A DNA stretch of 35,388 nt from assembly GCA_017474925.1 (NCBI GenBank), contig JAFVGN010000028.1, positions 1 through 35,388 on the forward strand. Reading direction: 5' to 3'. Positions 7,910 through 15,194 of this stretch are shown here, in pieces. Every line of letters starts with the position of its first letter. Position 1 is the first letter of the stretch. The DNA is from Prevotella sp. (GTDB taxonomy: Bacteria; Bacteroidota; Bacteroidia; Bacteroidales; Bacteroidaceae). A program made the position numbers and the translations under genes. A model generated the notes under the pieces. That model was not told the DNA's origin, did no database searches, and worked only from the letters and a program-made list of their open reading frames with translations.

Positions 7910-9447
7910 TATCTTCCAATAATCTTTTTCACTGCAACCACGAGCTTGTCCACGTCTTCGCGGGTGTTATAAAGTGCGAAGGTGGGACGGACGCTCATTT
8001 CGTAACCTAAGGCGCGCAGAGCAGGCTGAGCACAATGGTGACCTGCCCGCACGGCGATGCCCTCCTTATCGAGCAGCGTGCCGACCTCGGGTACAGGAAT
8101 GCCTTCGAGGACGAAACTTACGACCGATACGCGGTTCTTGGGATTGCCAATGAGCGTCAAACCAGGAATCTGGGCGAGTTGCTCGCGGGCATATTCCGTC
8201 AACTGGTGCTCGTGATGCTCGATGTTGCCTATGCCGATGTGCGAAACGTAGTCGAGGGCAGCACCCAGTCCGATAGCGTCGGCCACGTTGGGCGTGCCAG
8301 CCTCAAAGCGGGCGGGAGGCACGTTGTACTCCGTGCGTTCGATGGTCACGTCCTTGATCATGTTACCACCACCCTGCCAGGGCTGCATCTTATCCAGGAG
8401 TTCCTTGCGACCATAGACCGCACCGATGCCGTTGGGACCGTAGATCTTATGGCCGCTGAACACGAAGAAGTCAGCACCGAGCGCCTGCACATCGACGGGC
8501 GTGTGAGCGATGGACTGTGCGCCGTCTATCAGCACAGGGATGTTGTGCGCATGAGCAATCTCGATGATACGCTGCACATCGTTGATGGTGCCGAAGGTGT
8601 TGTTCACATGACCTACTGAGACGAACCGTGTGCGAGGCGTGATGAGGCGCTCGAACTCTGAGAGGATGAGGTAGCCGTTCTGGTCGGTGGGAATGGCGCG
8701 CAGTGTGGCACCTTTCTCCTGAGCCACGCGCTGCCAGGGAACGATGTTCGCATGGTGATCCAATTCTGAGACGATCACTTCATCACCAGGCGTCAGGAAC
8801 TGTCGGCCATAGGTCTGCGCTACGAGGTTGATACCCTCGGTGGTGCCACGCACGAAGATGATTTCCTCGCTGGTGGCGGCGTTGATGAACCGCTGCACCT
8901 TTTCACGAGCCTCCTCGTAGGCATCCGTCGCACGGGCAGCAAGGGTGTGCGCCCCGCGATGGATGTTACTATTATAATTACGGTAATAGTCCGAGATCTT
9001 GTCGATCACCTGGTTGGGCTTCTGCGTTGTGGCACCGTTGTCGAGCCACACGAGGTCGTGGCCGTTCACCTTCTGATTGAGCACGGGGAAGTCGCGCTTG
9101 ATCTGCTCCGAGTTCAGCGTGTCCCCCTCCTCGTAGTGCAGGTCGCGCAATTTCTGCGTTTCGGGGATTCCGATGCCGAAGCCGTCATCCTTGGGCAGTG
9201 TCGAAGTTTGGGTATCTGTATCGCCGATGTAAGGCAACTCACCATAACCACTACCCCCAGCCAGAAGCGCGTTGAAACTTGTCTCCAGTTCAGTCAGGTT
9301 TAGGGTATCGTCAGGAATGATTTCCTGACGCTCAACCTGCAACTCCTCTGGGCAGTACTTTTGAGCGATTTCTTTCAGCAGGGCAAAAGAACCACTGTCT
9401 ATGCCGTATCCATTAATGTTCTGAATATCTATCATAAGCATTACCAT
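7909..9447 (-). CDS. Cysteine desulfurase (SufS type) with N-terminal extension, probable encapsulin cargo
   Basis: Converts cysteine to alanine and leaves a persulfide on the active-site cysteine. The catalytic core starts near residue 107 (LNSEQIKRDFPVL) and has WLDNGATTQKP, the PLP lysine K334 in FSGHKIYGPNGIG, and the persulfide cysteine C472 in RAGHHCAQP. The protein is 512 residues against about 400-410 for SufS. The extra ~106 N-terminal residues (YGIDSGSFALLKEIAQKY, then a glycine-rich GGSGYGELPYIGDT) have no catalytic motifs. Cysteine desulfurases packaged by family 2 encapsulins (Synechococcus SrpI system) carry such N-terminal targeting regions, and the shell gene lies 46 bp upstream. 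Cargo status is therefore inferred from extension plus neighbour. The start at 9447 has alternatives at its third and fifth codons. Confidence 0.92.
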   Translation of the reverse strand: MVMLMIDIQNINGYGIDSGSFALLKEIAQKYCPEELQVERQEIIPDDTLNLTELETSFNALLAGGSGYGELPYIGDTDTQTSTLPKDDGFGIGIPETQKLRDLHYEEGDTLNSEQIKRDFPVLNQKVNGHDLVWLDNGATTQKPNQVIDKISDYYRNYNSNIHRGAHTLAARATDAYEEAREKVQRFINAATSEEIIFVRGTTEGINLVAQTYGRQFLTPGDEVIVSELDHHANIVPWQRVAQEKGATLRAIPTDQNGYLILSEFERLITPRTRFVSVGHVNNTFGTINDVQRIIEIAHAHNIPVLIDGAQSIAHTPVDVQALGADFFVFSGHKIYGPNGIGAVYGRKELLDKMQPWQGGGNMIKDVTIERTEYNVPPARFEAGTPNVADAIGLGAALDYVSHIGIGNIEHHEHQLTEYAREQLAQIPGLTLIGNPKNRVSVVSFVLEGIPVPEVGTLLDKEGIAVRAGHHCAQPALRALGYEMSVRPTFALYNTREDVDKLVVAVKKIIGR

Positions 9448-9493
9448 TTACTCCCTTCTCCAATTGGAAAGTAGTTAGGGGTGAGGCTTCTTC

Positions 9494-10921
9494 TTATTTT
9501 CTTTTCTGATAGTCGTGATAATAACCCACCTCGACGTTCTCTAATACAGCGATGGCATCATCGGTGAGCGCGGCTAACGAGAAGTACTTCGTGAGCAGAT
9601 ACGAGGCCACGCCGAACTTGTCGAGACCCATCAGTCGAGCACTCAGAGACGGGGCTATCTCGCCGGGGATGCCGCTCTGGTGCAGACCGATAACGCCCTG
9701 GTTCTTCTCGCCGACGCGTACAAGGATAATTTTTGTGGTACCCACGCCGCGGCCTGTCAGATACTGACCTTCTACCTCCACCTTGTCTGAAGGAATCAGG
9801 GGCACACCACGCCACAGAACCACGCGAGTGCCGAAGAGATCGGTGGTCACAGGCGGCACACCGCGCCAAGTACATTCACGCTCGAAGGCTGCAATCGCAC
9901 GTGGATGGGCGATGAAGAATGCCGGCTCCTTCCACACCAAAGACAGCAGTTCGTCGAGATCATCGGGTGTGGGCGAACCATAGCGTGTGGTGATGCGGTA
10001 GGCGGGGTTGGCAGCGGCCAACAGACCGAACTGTTTGTTGTTGATCAGCTCCCACTCCTGGCGCTCCTTGATGCTCTCAATAGAGAGACGAAGCTGTTCC
10101 TCCAACTGGTTGTAGGGATTATTATAAAGATCGCTCACGCGGGTATGCACACGTACCACTGTCTGTAGCGTGTTCAGCGAATACTCCGTCGGATTCTCCT
10201 CGTAGTCGATATAGGTCTCGGGGATGATGTTGTCCTCTTCATGACCACTGACGAGGTCGATGTGCTTTTCGCCGTTGTCGTTCACCGATGCCTTCAGGCG
10301 CAGCTGCTTGTCCACCGCTTTCTCGAACGTCTCGCGGAAGTCGGGCACCTCCTTAATGAACTTGATAAGTTCCTTCAGTTTCAGCCCAAGGAATGTCGTT
10401 GGCGTGATGGCGCGCACGCTGACGGTAGATTCCTGTTCATCCAGTAAATCAGCCTCGCCGAAATACTCACCATCGCCCAACAGGGCAATCCGCAAATCCT
10501 CGCCGTGAGGGCCTTTGCTGATGACCTCAGCCTGTCCGCTGGCCACGATGAAGAAGCGCTGCTTGTCCTTGCCCTCCTCCACGAAGAGTTTATCGACATC
10601 GACCTCTTTGGCTTCGAACGAGCTGACGAGACGGTTCAGTATCTCATCGTCAAACTCAGAGAACAGGGGGATAGCCTTGAGGTCCTTCGCCGTAAACGAT
10701 GGTACGCCATTCACATACTGAATGGGCAGGCGGTCGTTCTTACGGAGTTCGACCTTTGTGCGGTTTACGCGGAACGTGCCGCCTGAAACCTGCACCCAGG
10801 GCAATAACTTTAGTAACAGTCTCGGAGTGATGGAGCCCATCTGTGGGGCCGTCTTGGTAGTTGTCGCCAACTTCTTGGCGGTAGCAGTAGTCACACTACG
10901 CTGAAGATTTGAATCTGCCAT
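9494..10921 (-). CDS. Family 2 encapsulin shell protein with cyclic-nucleotide-binding-like domain
   Basis: A 475-residue HK97-fold nanocompartment shell protein. The N-terminal arm (LATTTKTAPQMGSITPRLL, then LPWVQVSGGTFRVNR) is the hallmark of the SrpI-like family 2 encapsulins. Residues about 80-215 form a CRP/cNMP-type jelly roll: IPLFSEFDDEIL, FFIVASGQAEVI, GEYFGEADLLDEQESTVSVRA. The remainder is HK97-like: SIKERQEWELINNKQFGLL, AFERECTWRGVPP, GRGVGTTKIILVRVGEKNQG. In the phosphate-binding cassette the arginine that normally contacts the cyclic phosphate (as in PRAAT) is replaced within EQESTVS, so nucleotide binding may be lost or altered. The shell should assemble around the neighbouring desulfurase. 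Transcribed with TusA and DsrE-like genes upstream and the desulfurase downstream. Family assignment is firm; nucleotide gating is speculative. Confidence 0.93.
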   Translation of the reverse strand: MADSNLQRSVTTATAKKLATTTKTAPQMGSITPRLLLKLLPWVQVSGGTFRVNRTKVELRKNDRLPIQYVNGVPSFTAKDLKAIPLFSEFDDEILNRLVSSFEAKEVDVDKLFVEEGKDKQRFFIVASGQAEVISKGPHGEDLRIALLGDGEYFGEADLLDEQESTVSVRAITPTTFLGLKLKELIKFIKEVPDFRETFEKAVDKQLRLKASVNDNGEKHIDLVSGHEEDNIIPETYIDYEENPTEYSLNTLQTVVRVHTRVSDLYNNPYNQLEEQLRLSIESIKERQEWELINNKQFGLLAAANPAYRITTRYGSPTPDDLDELLSLVWKEPAFFIAHPRAIAAFERECTWRGVPPVTTDLFGTRVVLWRGVPLIPSDKVEVEGQYLTGRGVGTTKIILVRVGEKNQGVIGLHQSGIPGEIAPSLSARLMGLDKFGVASYLLTKYFSLAALTDDAIAVLENVEVGYYHDYQKRK

Positions 10922-10944
10922 AATGATAATAATTTAAATTAAAT

Positions 10945-11169
10945 TTATTTTTTGATAGTTACCTTGTGTATGGTTCCTTCTACGTGTTCGACGGAAAGGA
11001 CGTTGTAGCCCTGCTCCTTGGCATTGCGTGGTACGTTGTCTAACGGTTCACCCTCGGCGAGCAGCACTTCCAGCGTGTCGTCCGGCTGGAGCTTCGAAAG
11101 CTCGATCTTTGTCTTGACGAAGGTCATCGGGCAGTGCTCCTTCGTGATGTCTAATACCTTTGTTGCCAT
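10945..11169 (-). CDS. TusA-family sulfur carrier
   Basis: A 74-residue single-domain TusA-like protein that carries persulfide sulfur on a cysteine. The conserved C13-P14 starts the helix CPMTFVKTKIEL, followed by the LEVLL strand and a C-terminal VEGTIHKVTIKK strand. In textbook TusA the motif is CPxP; here it is CPMT. It closely resembles the TusA domain fused to the sulfite reductase at 19486-21792 (CPMNFVKTKMALS), so both belong to one subgroup. It lies between the DsrE-like gene (12 bp) and the encapsulin gene (23 bp) in one operon, where it could take persulfide from the encapsulated desulfurase. The partner is inferred. Confidence 0.9.
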   Translation of the reverse strand: MATKVLDITKEHCPMTFVKTKIELSKLQPDDTLEVLLAEGEPLDNVPRNAKEQGYNVLSVEHVEGTIHKVTIKK

Positions 11170-11181
11170 ATCCTTACCTTT

Positions 11182-11662
11182 TTAAATGAATAATGTCTGT
11201 CCACCTTCGCTGAGGTTGAGGAACGACGCCACACCGAGGACGTCCTTCACCTCAGGAATAAAGTCCTCTTTCTTCAGGCCGAGCACGTGCATCGCCATCT
11301 CACAGGCGTAGAGGTTGATGCCGAGTGCCTTGGCCGCGTCGACCAGTTCTTCGAGGGTTGCCACGTTGTTCTTGCGCATCAGGTAGCGGAAGATCTTCGG
11401 ACCGGCGCCGAGGAAGTTGAAGCGGCTAGTTGGTGTGACTTTCAATCCACCCATCATGAAGCCGAAGATTTTCGTCAGCCAGTTACCGCCGGTAAAGCTC
11501 CGGCCCTGCTTCTGTTTGATAGCGTCGAGGCCCCAGAAGGTAAAGAAAATATTTACTTCATAACCTAACTGCAGCCGCGCCCGTGCCTAATGTAAATACT
11601 GCCGTCAGTTTGTCGAAATCGCCACTGAAGGCGATGATGCTGAGTTTCTTTTGTTCTGCCAT
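11182..11662 (-). pseudogene. DsrE-like sulfur-relay protein, interrupted by a one-base frameshift
   Basis: Reading from ATG 11662 gives MAEQKKLSIIAFSGDFDKLT and on to GTGAAAV, then the frame ends at TGA (11560-11558). Dropping one A (position 11566, in GTTAGGT) restores a continuous reading GTGAAAVGYEVNIFFTFWG through to the stop at 11184-11182, for 159 residues, the usual length of DsrE/DsrF/DrsH-like (DsrE2) proteins. The conserved cysteine is in NLYACEMAM. The downstream part alone could start at ATG 11457 (91 residues). Either the gene is a recent pseudogene, there is a sequence error, or the site GTT-AGG-T shifts by +1. As first gene of the encapsulin operon it would be a membrane-associated or soluble sulfur relay partner of TusA. 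Confidence 0.8.
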
Positions 11663-11687
11663 AAAAAATACGTTTGAGTTCTGGGCG

Positions 11688-11734
11688 CAAAGTTACGATG
11701 AAATCTGCACTCCTGCAATCGCATATCTCCGGTA
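11688..11734 (-). promoter_or_regulatory. Sulfur-regulon-type promoter for the DsrE-TusA-encapsulin operon
   Basis: On the minus strand, TACCGGAGATATGCGA (11734-11719) is followed by TTG (11718-11716), exactly 20 bases, then TAACTTTG (11695-11688). The proximal operator is the weakest of the set (right half GCGA instead of GGTA), but the perfect central operator at 11742-11757 lies 23 bp upstream. The mRNA start is expected near 11685 and the first ATG is at 11662. Confidence 0.72.
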
Positions 11735-11741
11735 TTTTATA

Positions 11742-11757
11742 TACCCTTGATATGGTA
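11742..11757. promoter_or_regulatory. Central shared operator of the divergent encapsulin/carrier region
   Basis: TACCCTTGATATGGTA is a perfect TACC-N8-GGTA site. It lies 23 bp from the proximal operator of each divergent promoter (11719-11734 on the left, 11765-11780 on the right), so one dimer here could serve as the upstream site for both operons. Confidence 0.7.
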
Positions 11758-11764
11758 TGCAATT

Positions 11765-11811
11765 TACCACCCCTGTGGGATTGTGGTATTAGAAAAAACA
11801 TCGTACCTTTG
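11765..11811 (+). promoter_or_regulatory. Sulfur-regulon-type promoter for the carrier/E1/protease/cysK operon
   Basis: TACCACCCCTGTGGGA (11765-11780) is followed by TTG (11781-11783), 20 bases, and TACCTTTG (11804-11811). The operator is nearly palindromic over six bases each side (TACCAC / GTGGGA). The expected mRNA start near 11814 leaves a leader of about 60 bases before the ATG at 11874. Confidence 0.8.
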
Positions 11812-11873
11812 CAGCGTGATTTGATTACAACTGAAAAGTCACTAAGATTCAAATAGATTCAAACTCGATATTT

Positions 11874-12086
11874 ATGGCAAAAATTTATGTAAATGGAGAT
11901 GCGCAGGAAGTAAGCCTGCCGCTCAACGTAAGTGAACTGATTCAGCAGCAGAACGTACAGCAGCCCGAAATGGTCAGCGTGCAGGTGAACGAAGAGTTTG
12001 CCGAGCGCGAGGACTGGGAGGGTATTCAACTGAAGGAAGGCGACAAGGTCGATTTCCTGTACTTCATGGGAGGAGGCGCGCGATGA
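11874..12086 (+). CDS. ThiS-like sulfur-carrier protein with C-terminal extension (HcyS/CysO type)
   Basis: A 70-residue beta-grasp protein (IYVNGDAQEVSLPLNVSELI, ending DKVDFLYFMGGGAR). ThiS and MoaD end in Gly-Gly, which is adenylated and converted to a thiocarboxylate. Here the glycines are followed by Ala-Arg, so the carrier is blocked until the extra residues are removed. The operon encodes both the E1-like activator (ATGA overlap) and a JAMM protease that could trim it, as described for HcyS/HcyF/HcyD in Wolinella succinogenes methionine synthesis and for related CysO/Mec systems. The presence of two MetY enzymes and CysK fits a carrier for cysteine or homocysteine sulfur better than thiamin. 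The exact cut site (after GG or GGG) is not evident. Confidence 0.85.
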   Translation: MAKIYVNGDAQEVSLPLNVSELIQQQNVQQPEMVSVQVNEEFAEREDWEGIQLKEGDKVDFLYFMGGGAR

Positions 12087-12892
12087 TAGATTTCACAGAA
12101 GAACAGATACAGCGCTATTCGCGGCACATCTTGTTGCAGGATGTTGGCGTGGAGGGACAAGAAAAGATAATGAATGCGCGTGTGCTCGTAGTGGGTGCCG
12201 GCGGACTGGGTGCTCCTGTGTCGCTTTACCTCGCTGCGGCGGGTGTAGGAACCATCGGTATCGTGGATGCTGATGTTGTCGATTTGAGCAACCTCCAGCG
12301 TCAGGTTATTCACTTCACCAAGGACGTGGGCGTGCCAAAGGTAAAGAGCGCCGAAGAGAAGATCAAGGCCATCAACCCCGACGTGAAGGTCGATACCTAT
12401 TACGAGTTCCTCGATTCCTCGAACGCACTCGACATCATCAAGGATTACGACTTCATCGTCGACGGTACGGACAACTTCCCCGTGAAGTTCCTCATCAACG
12501 ATGCTTGCGTAATGGCAGGCAAGCCGTTCTCACATGGTGGCATCCTGCGCTTCAACGGTCAGACGTTTACACACCTGCCCGGAACGGCTTGCTACCGTTG
12601 TATGTTCAAGGAACCGCCTCCCGCAGGTGCCGTCCCTACCTGTTCGCAGGCTGGTGTATTAGGGGCCATTGCGGGTATGTTAGGTACGATTCAGGCTGCT
12701 GAGACCCTGAAGTATTTCACGGGTATCGGCGAACTGCTGACGAACCGTCTGCTTACCTTCGATGCCAAGACCATGCAGTTCCGCACGGTACCTGTGAAGC
12801 ATCGTGACTCGTGCGCCATCTGCGGCACGAACCCTACCATCGACCACCTGATAGATTACGAACAGGCCGCCTGCGACCTCAAAAATCATTAA
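12083..12892 (+). CDS. MoeB/ThiF-type E1-like adenylyltransferase for the sulfur carrier
   Basis: Adenylates the C-terminal glycine of the ThiS-like carrier before sulfur transfer. The 269 residues show the MoeB/ThiF fold: opening QIQRYSRHILLQDVG, nucleotide loop VVGAGGLGAP (residues 36-45), the IVDADVVDLSNLQRQ catalytic region with its arginine, DGTDNFPVKFLIND, and zinc pairs CYRC and CAIC. The cysteine in PTCSQAGVLG matches the conserved position that in some relatives receives sulfur. There is no C-terminal rhodanese domain, so sulfur must come from another donor; TusA, the sulfite reductase-TusA fusion or free sulfide are options here. It overlaps the carrier gene by ATGA and lies 3 bp before the protease gene. 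Confidence 0.92.
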   Translation: MIDFTEEQIQRYSRHILLQDVGVEGQEKIMNARVLVVGAGGLGAPVSLYLAAAGVGTIGIVDADVVDLSNLQRQVIHFTKDVGVPKVKSAEEKIKAINPDVKVDTYYEFLDSSNALDIIKDYDFIVDGTDNFPVKFLINDACVMAGKPFSHGGILRFNGQTFTHLPGTACYRCMFKEPPPAGAVPTCSQAGVLGAIAGMLGTIQAAETLKYFTGIGELLTNRLLTFDAKTMQFRTVPVKHRDSCAICGTNPTIDHLIDYEQAACDLKNH

Positions 12893-12895
12893 GCG

Positions 12896-13294
12896 ATGAA
12901 AATTCCGAATGAAATCATTGATAAGTTGATCAGCCAGGCCCGGCAGGAAGCGCCCGACGAAACGTGTGGTTACCTGCTGGGCATTACCTCAGACGAAGGC
13001 GAATTGGTAACAGAGAACTATTGGATGGAGAACATCGACCACTCCCCCGAGCATTTCTCCTTTGCACCCAAGGATCAGTTCGCAGCATTGAAATATGCTC
13101 GAAGCAAAGGTCTGAAGATTCTCGCCAACTGGCACAGTCATCCCGCCTCGCCATCGCGGCCCTCGCAGGAAGACCTCCGCTTGGCTAACGACCCCACCAT
13201 CCGCTACGCCATTCTCTCCCTCCATGATGGCGTCCATCTGAATTCTTTCAAGATTCTGAACGGCGAGGTGAAGAATAAAGAGGTACATTTGTAA
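12896..13294 (+). CDS. JAMM/Mov34 metalloprotease (HcyD/Mec+ type)
   Basis: A 132-residue zinc isopeptidase-like protease. The JAMM signature is complete: E22 in DETCGYLLG, and H80-x-H82 followed ten residues later by D93 in NWHSHPASPSRPSQED. Family members such as Mec+ and HcyD cut at the Gly-Gly end of small sulfur carriers, either removing a blocking tail or releasing cysteine from the carrier. Both roles are possible here because the carrier ends GGGAR and cysK is the next gene. It lies in the operon 3 bp after the E1 gene and 35 bp before cysK. Confidence 0.92.
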   Translation: MKIPNEIIDKLISQARQEAPDETCGYLLGITSDEGELVTENYWMENIDHSPEHFSFAPKDQFAALKYARSKGLKILANWHSHPASPSRPSQEDLRLANDPTIRYAILSLHDGVHLNSFKILNGEVKNKEVHL

Positions 13295-13329
13295 ATTCGA
13301 AATACATAATAACAAAACAAGTAAGGATT

Positions 13330-14277
13330 ATGAGTAAAATTGCAAAGCAGCTGACCGAGTTCGTCGGCAACACCCCACTCTTAGAGCTCAATAAATATTC
13401 AACGGCAAAGGGGCTTGAGACACCCGTGATAGCCAAAATAGAGTTTTTCAACCCTGGCGGTAGCGTGAAGGACCGTATCGCACTGGCCATGATCGAAGAC
13501 GCAGAGCAGAAGGGCATCCTGAAGCCCGGAGCAACCATCATTGAACCCACCAGCGGTAACACAGGCGTAGGACTGGCACTGGTATCAGCCGTCAAGGGCT
13601 ACCACCTTATCCTTACCATGCCCGAGACCATGAGTGTAGAGCGGCGTAACCTCGTTAAGGCCTACGGTGCCGAGGTGCGTCTCACCTCTGGAAAAGACGG
13701 CATGCCAGGTGCCATCCGTGCTGCCGAGGCACTTCGTGACGAGATTCCAGGCAGTGTCATCCTCCAGCAATTTGAGAATGCCGCCAACCCCGCCAAGCAC
13801 TATGCCACCACCGGTCCTGAGATCTGGAGCGACACGGATGGTCAGGTCGACATCTTCGTTGGTGGTGTAGGTACAGGTGGCACCATCAGCGGTGCAGGCA
13901 AGTACCTAAAGGAGCATAATCCTAATGTGAAAATCATTGCTGTTGAGCCGAAAGCAAGTGCCGTCCTCAATGGACAGCCCAGCGGTCCCCACAAGATCCA
14001 GGGTATTGGTGCCGGTTTCATTCCCAAGACCTACGACGCAGATGTCATCGATGAGGTGTTCGACGTAGAGAACGACGATGCTATCCGCACTGGCCGTGAG
14101 GTGGCGCAGTCAGAAGGTCTGCTCGTTGGTATCTCAGCAGGAGCCGCCCTCTATGCTGCCATCCAGGTGGCCAAGCGTCCTGAGAACAAGGGCAAGAAGA
14201 TTGTGGTGCTGCTGCCCGATACAGGCGAGCGCTACCTCTCAACCGTCCTCTACGCCTTCGAGGAGTATCCGCTGTAA
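13330..14277 (+). CDS. cysK: Cysteine synthase (O-acetylserine sulfhydrylase)
   Basis: Makes cysteine from O-acetylserine and sulfide, or from a carrier thiocarboxylate. A fold II PLP enzyme of 315 residues: PLP lysine K47 in NPGGSVKDRIAL, substrate-binding TSGNTG at 74-79, phosphate-binding GGVGTGGTISG, and QGIGAGF. CysE, which supplies O-acetylserine, is encoded at 30266-31183. It is the last gene of the carrier operon and is followed by a strong terminator. The placement after carrier, E1 and JAMM genes raises the possibility that it takes thiocarboxylate sulfur like mycobacterial CysM, although the sequence looks like an ordinary CysK. Confidence 0.94.
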   Translation: MSKIAKQLTEFVGNTPLLELNKYSTAKGLETPVIAKIEFFNPGGSVKDRIALAMIEDAEQKGILKPGATIIEPTSGNTGVGLALVSAVKGYHLILTMPETMSVERRNLVKAYGAEVRLTSGKDGMPGAIRAAEALRDEIPGSVILQQFENAANPAKHYATTGPEIWSDTDGQVDIFVGGVGTGGTISGAGKYLKEHNPNVKIIAVEPKASAVLNGQPSGPHKIQGIGAGFIPKTYDADVIDEVFDVENDDAIRTGREVAQSEGLLVGISAGAALYAAIQVAKRPENKGKKIVVLLPDTGERYLSTVLYAFEEYPL

Positions 14278-14281
14278 ATCA

Positions 14282-14307
14282 GAAGGCAGCCCCGCGGGGC
14301 TGCCTTC
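14282..14307 (+). terminator. Strong intrinsic terminator after cysK
   Basis: GAAGGCAGCCCC pairs perfectly with GGGGCTGCCTTC across a GC loop, followed by ATTCATTTT. It sits 5 bases after the cysK stop, between convergent operons (the pstA stop is at 14331), so it may stop transcription from both sides. The outer arm GAAGGCAG/CTGCCTTC recurs in the hairpin at 32854-32885. Confidence 0.9.
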
Positions 14308-14330
14308 ATTCATTTTATGAGTGATGGTAT

Positions 14331-15182
14331 TCAGATTTTATTCTTCGAAAATCGGCTCATGATAAACCTTCCGCTTAGACTGAGCACAAGCACAATGACG
14401 GTTAGTACAACAGCAGCTGCATATGCACGGTCTTGCACTTCAAGTTGCGGTGCACTTAGTTGGAAGAACACGCTCAACGGTAGCGTCGCAGCCTGTTGCG
14501 ACAATGAGGTGGGGATGCTGTCGGAGAAACCTGCCGTGAACATGACACCAGCTGCGTCGCCAATGCTGCGTCCTACGGAAAGCAGCGTGGCCGTGGCAAT
14601 GGCAGGGGCTATCTGACGGACTACCACACCGATTGTCTCGATACGGGTGGACCCAACGCTGTAGGACGAGTCAAGCAAGTCGCTGGGAATGGTCTTGGCC
14701 ACTTCGTCGAGTGTACGGATGAGGATGGGGATAATGAGCAGCGTCTCGACGATAATGCCTCCAAGCAGTGATGCCCTCAGGCCGAAATATATCATGATGG
14801 TGAATCCGAATGCTCCATAGACAATGGACGGAATGCCGAAGAGGACGTCGTAGGCTATCCGGGCTACGTAACCAAAGCGACTGTCGGCTTTTAGATAGAC
14901 ATTCAGGTAAAATACGACAGGGATGGCTATGAGTAGGCCGATGGACGTGGACGCGATGACGATGTAGAGGGAACCGACGATGGCGTTAAGGAAGCCCCCT
15001 TCCTTGCCGATATAGAATCCTCCTCCTGGCAATGATGACACCATTTCCCACGTCAACACGGGAAGTCCGCGGTGAAGCACGGTGTAGATGACACTGAGAA
15101 CAAAGAATAGGATGACGAGTACGGATAGATACATCAATGCCTTGGCTGCTTTCTCTTCAATGAATTTGCCTTTGTATGCCAT
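14331..15182 (-). CDS. pstA: Pst-type ABC transporter permease, PstA-like
   Basis: An inner-membrane permease of 283 residues with about six hydrophobic segments. The ABC-contact EAA-like loop appears as DLLDSSYSVGSTRIETIGVVVRQIAPAI, and GIPSIVYGAFGF is typical of PstA/PstC. It is the last gene of the operon, 12 bp after pstC; no phoU follows, which is usual for phosphate-specific Pst operons. Because the operon shares its operator type with sulfur genes, the transported anion may be sulfate or another sulfur oxyanion rather than phosphate. That substrate change is inferred; the permease family is certain. Confidence 0.9.
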   Translation of the reverse strand: MAYKGKFIEEKAAKALMYLSVLVILFFVLSVIYTVLHRGLPVLTWEMVSSLPGGGFYIGKEGGFLNAIVGSLYIVIASTSIGLLIAIPVVFYLNVYLKADSRFGYVARIAYDVLFGIPSIVYGAFGFTIMIYFGLRASLLGGIIVETLLIIPILIRTLDEVAKTIPSDLLDSSYSVGSTRIETIGVVVRQIAPAIATATLLSVGRSIGDAAGVMFTAGFSDSIPTSLSQQAATLPLSVFFQLSAPQLEVQDRAYAAAVVLTVIVLVLSLSGRFIMSRFSKNKI

Positions 15183-15194
15183 AACATAAATATA

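Noticed and set aside
8035-8619. 194-codon ORF on the plus strand
   Set aside because: A shadow frame fully antisense to the conserved cysteine desulfurase gene, with no family resemblance.
11564-11569. Ty1-like programmed +1 frameshift as the firm explanation for the DsrE gene
   Set aside because: GTT-AGG-T resembles CUU-AGG-C, but the valine tRNA would not re-pair well with UUA; an indel or sequence error is more likely.
12083-12892. Thiamin (ThiF) or molybdopterin (MoeB) role for the E1 gene
   Set aside because: No other thi or moa genes are present, and the carrier tail plus JAMM protease plus cysK point to amino-acid sulfur.
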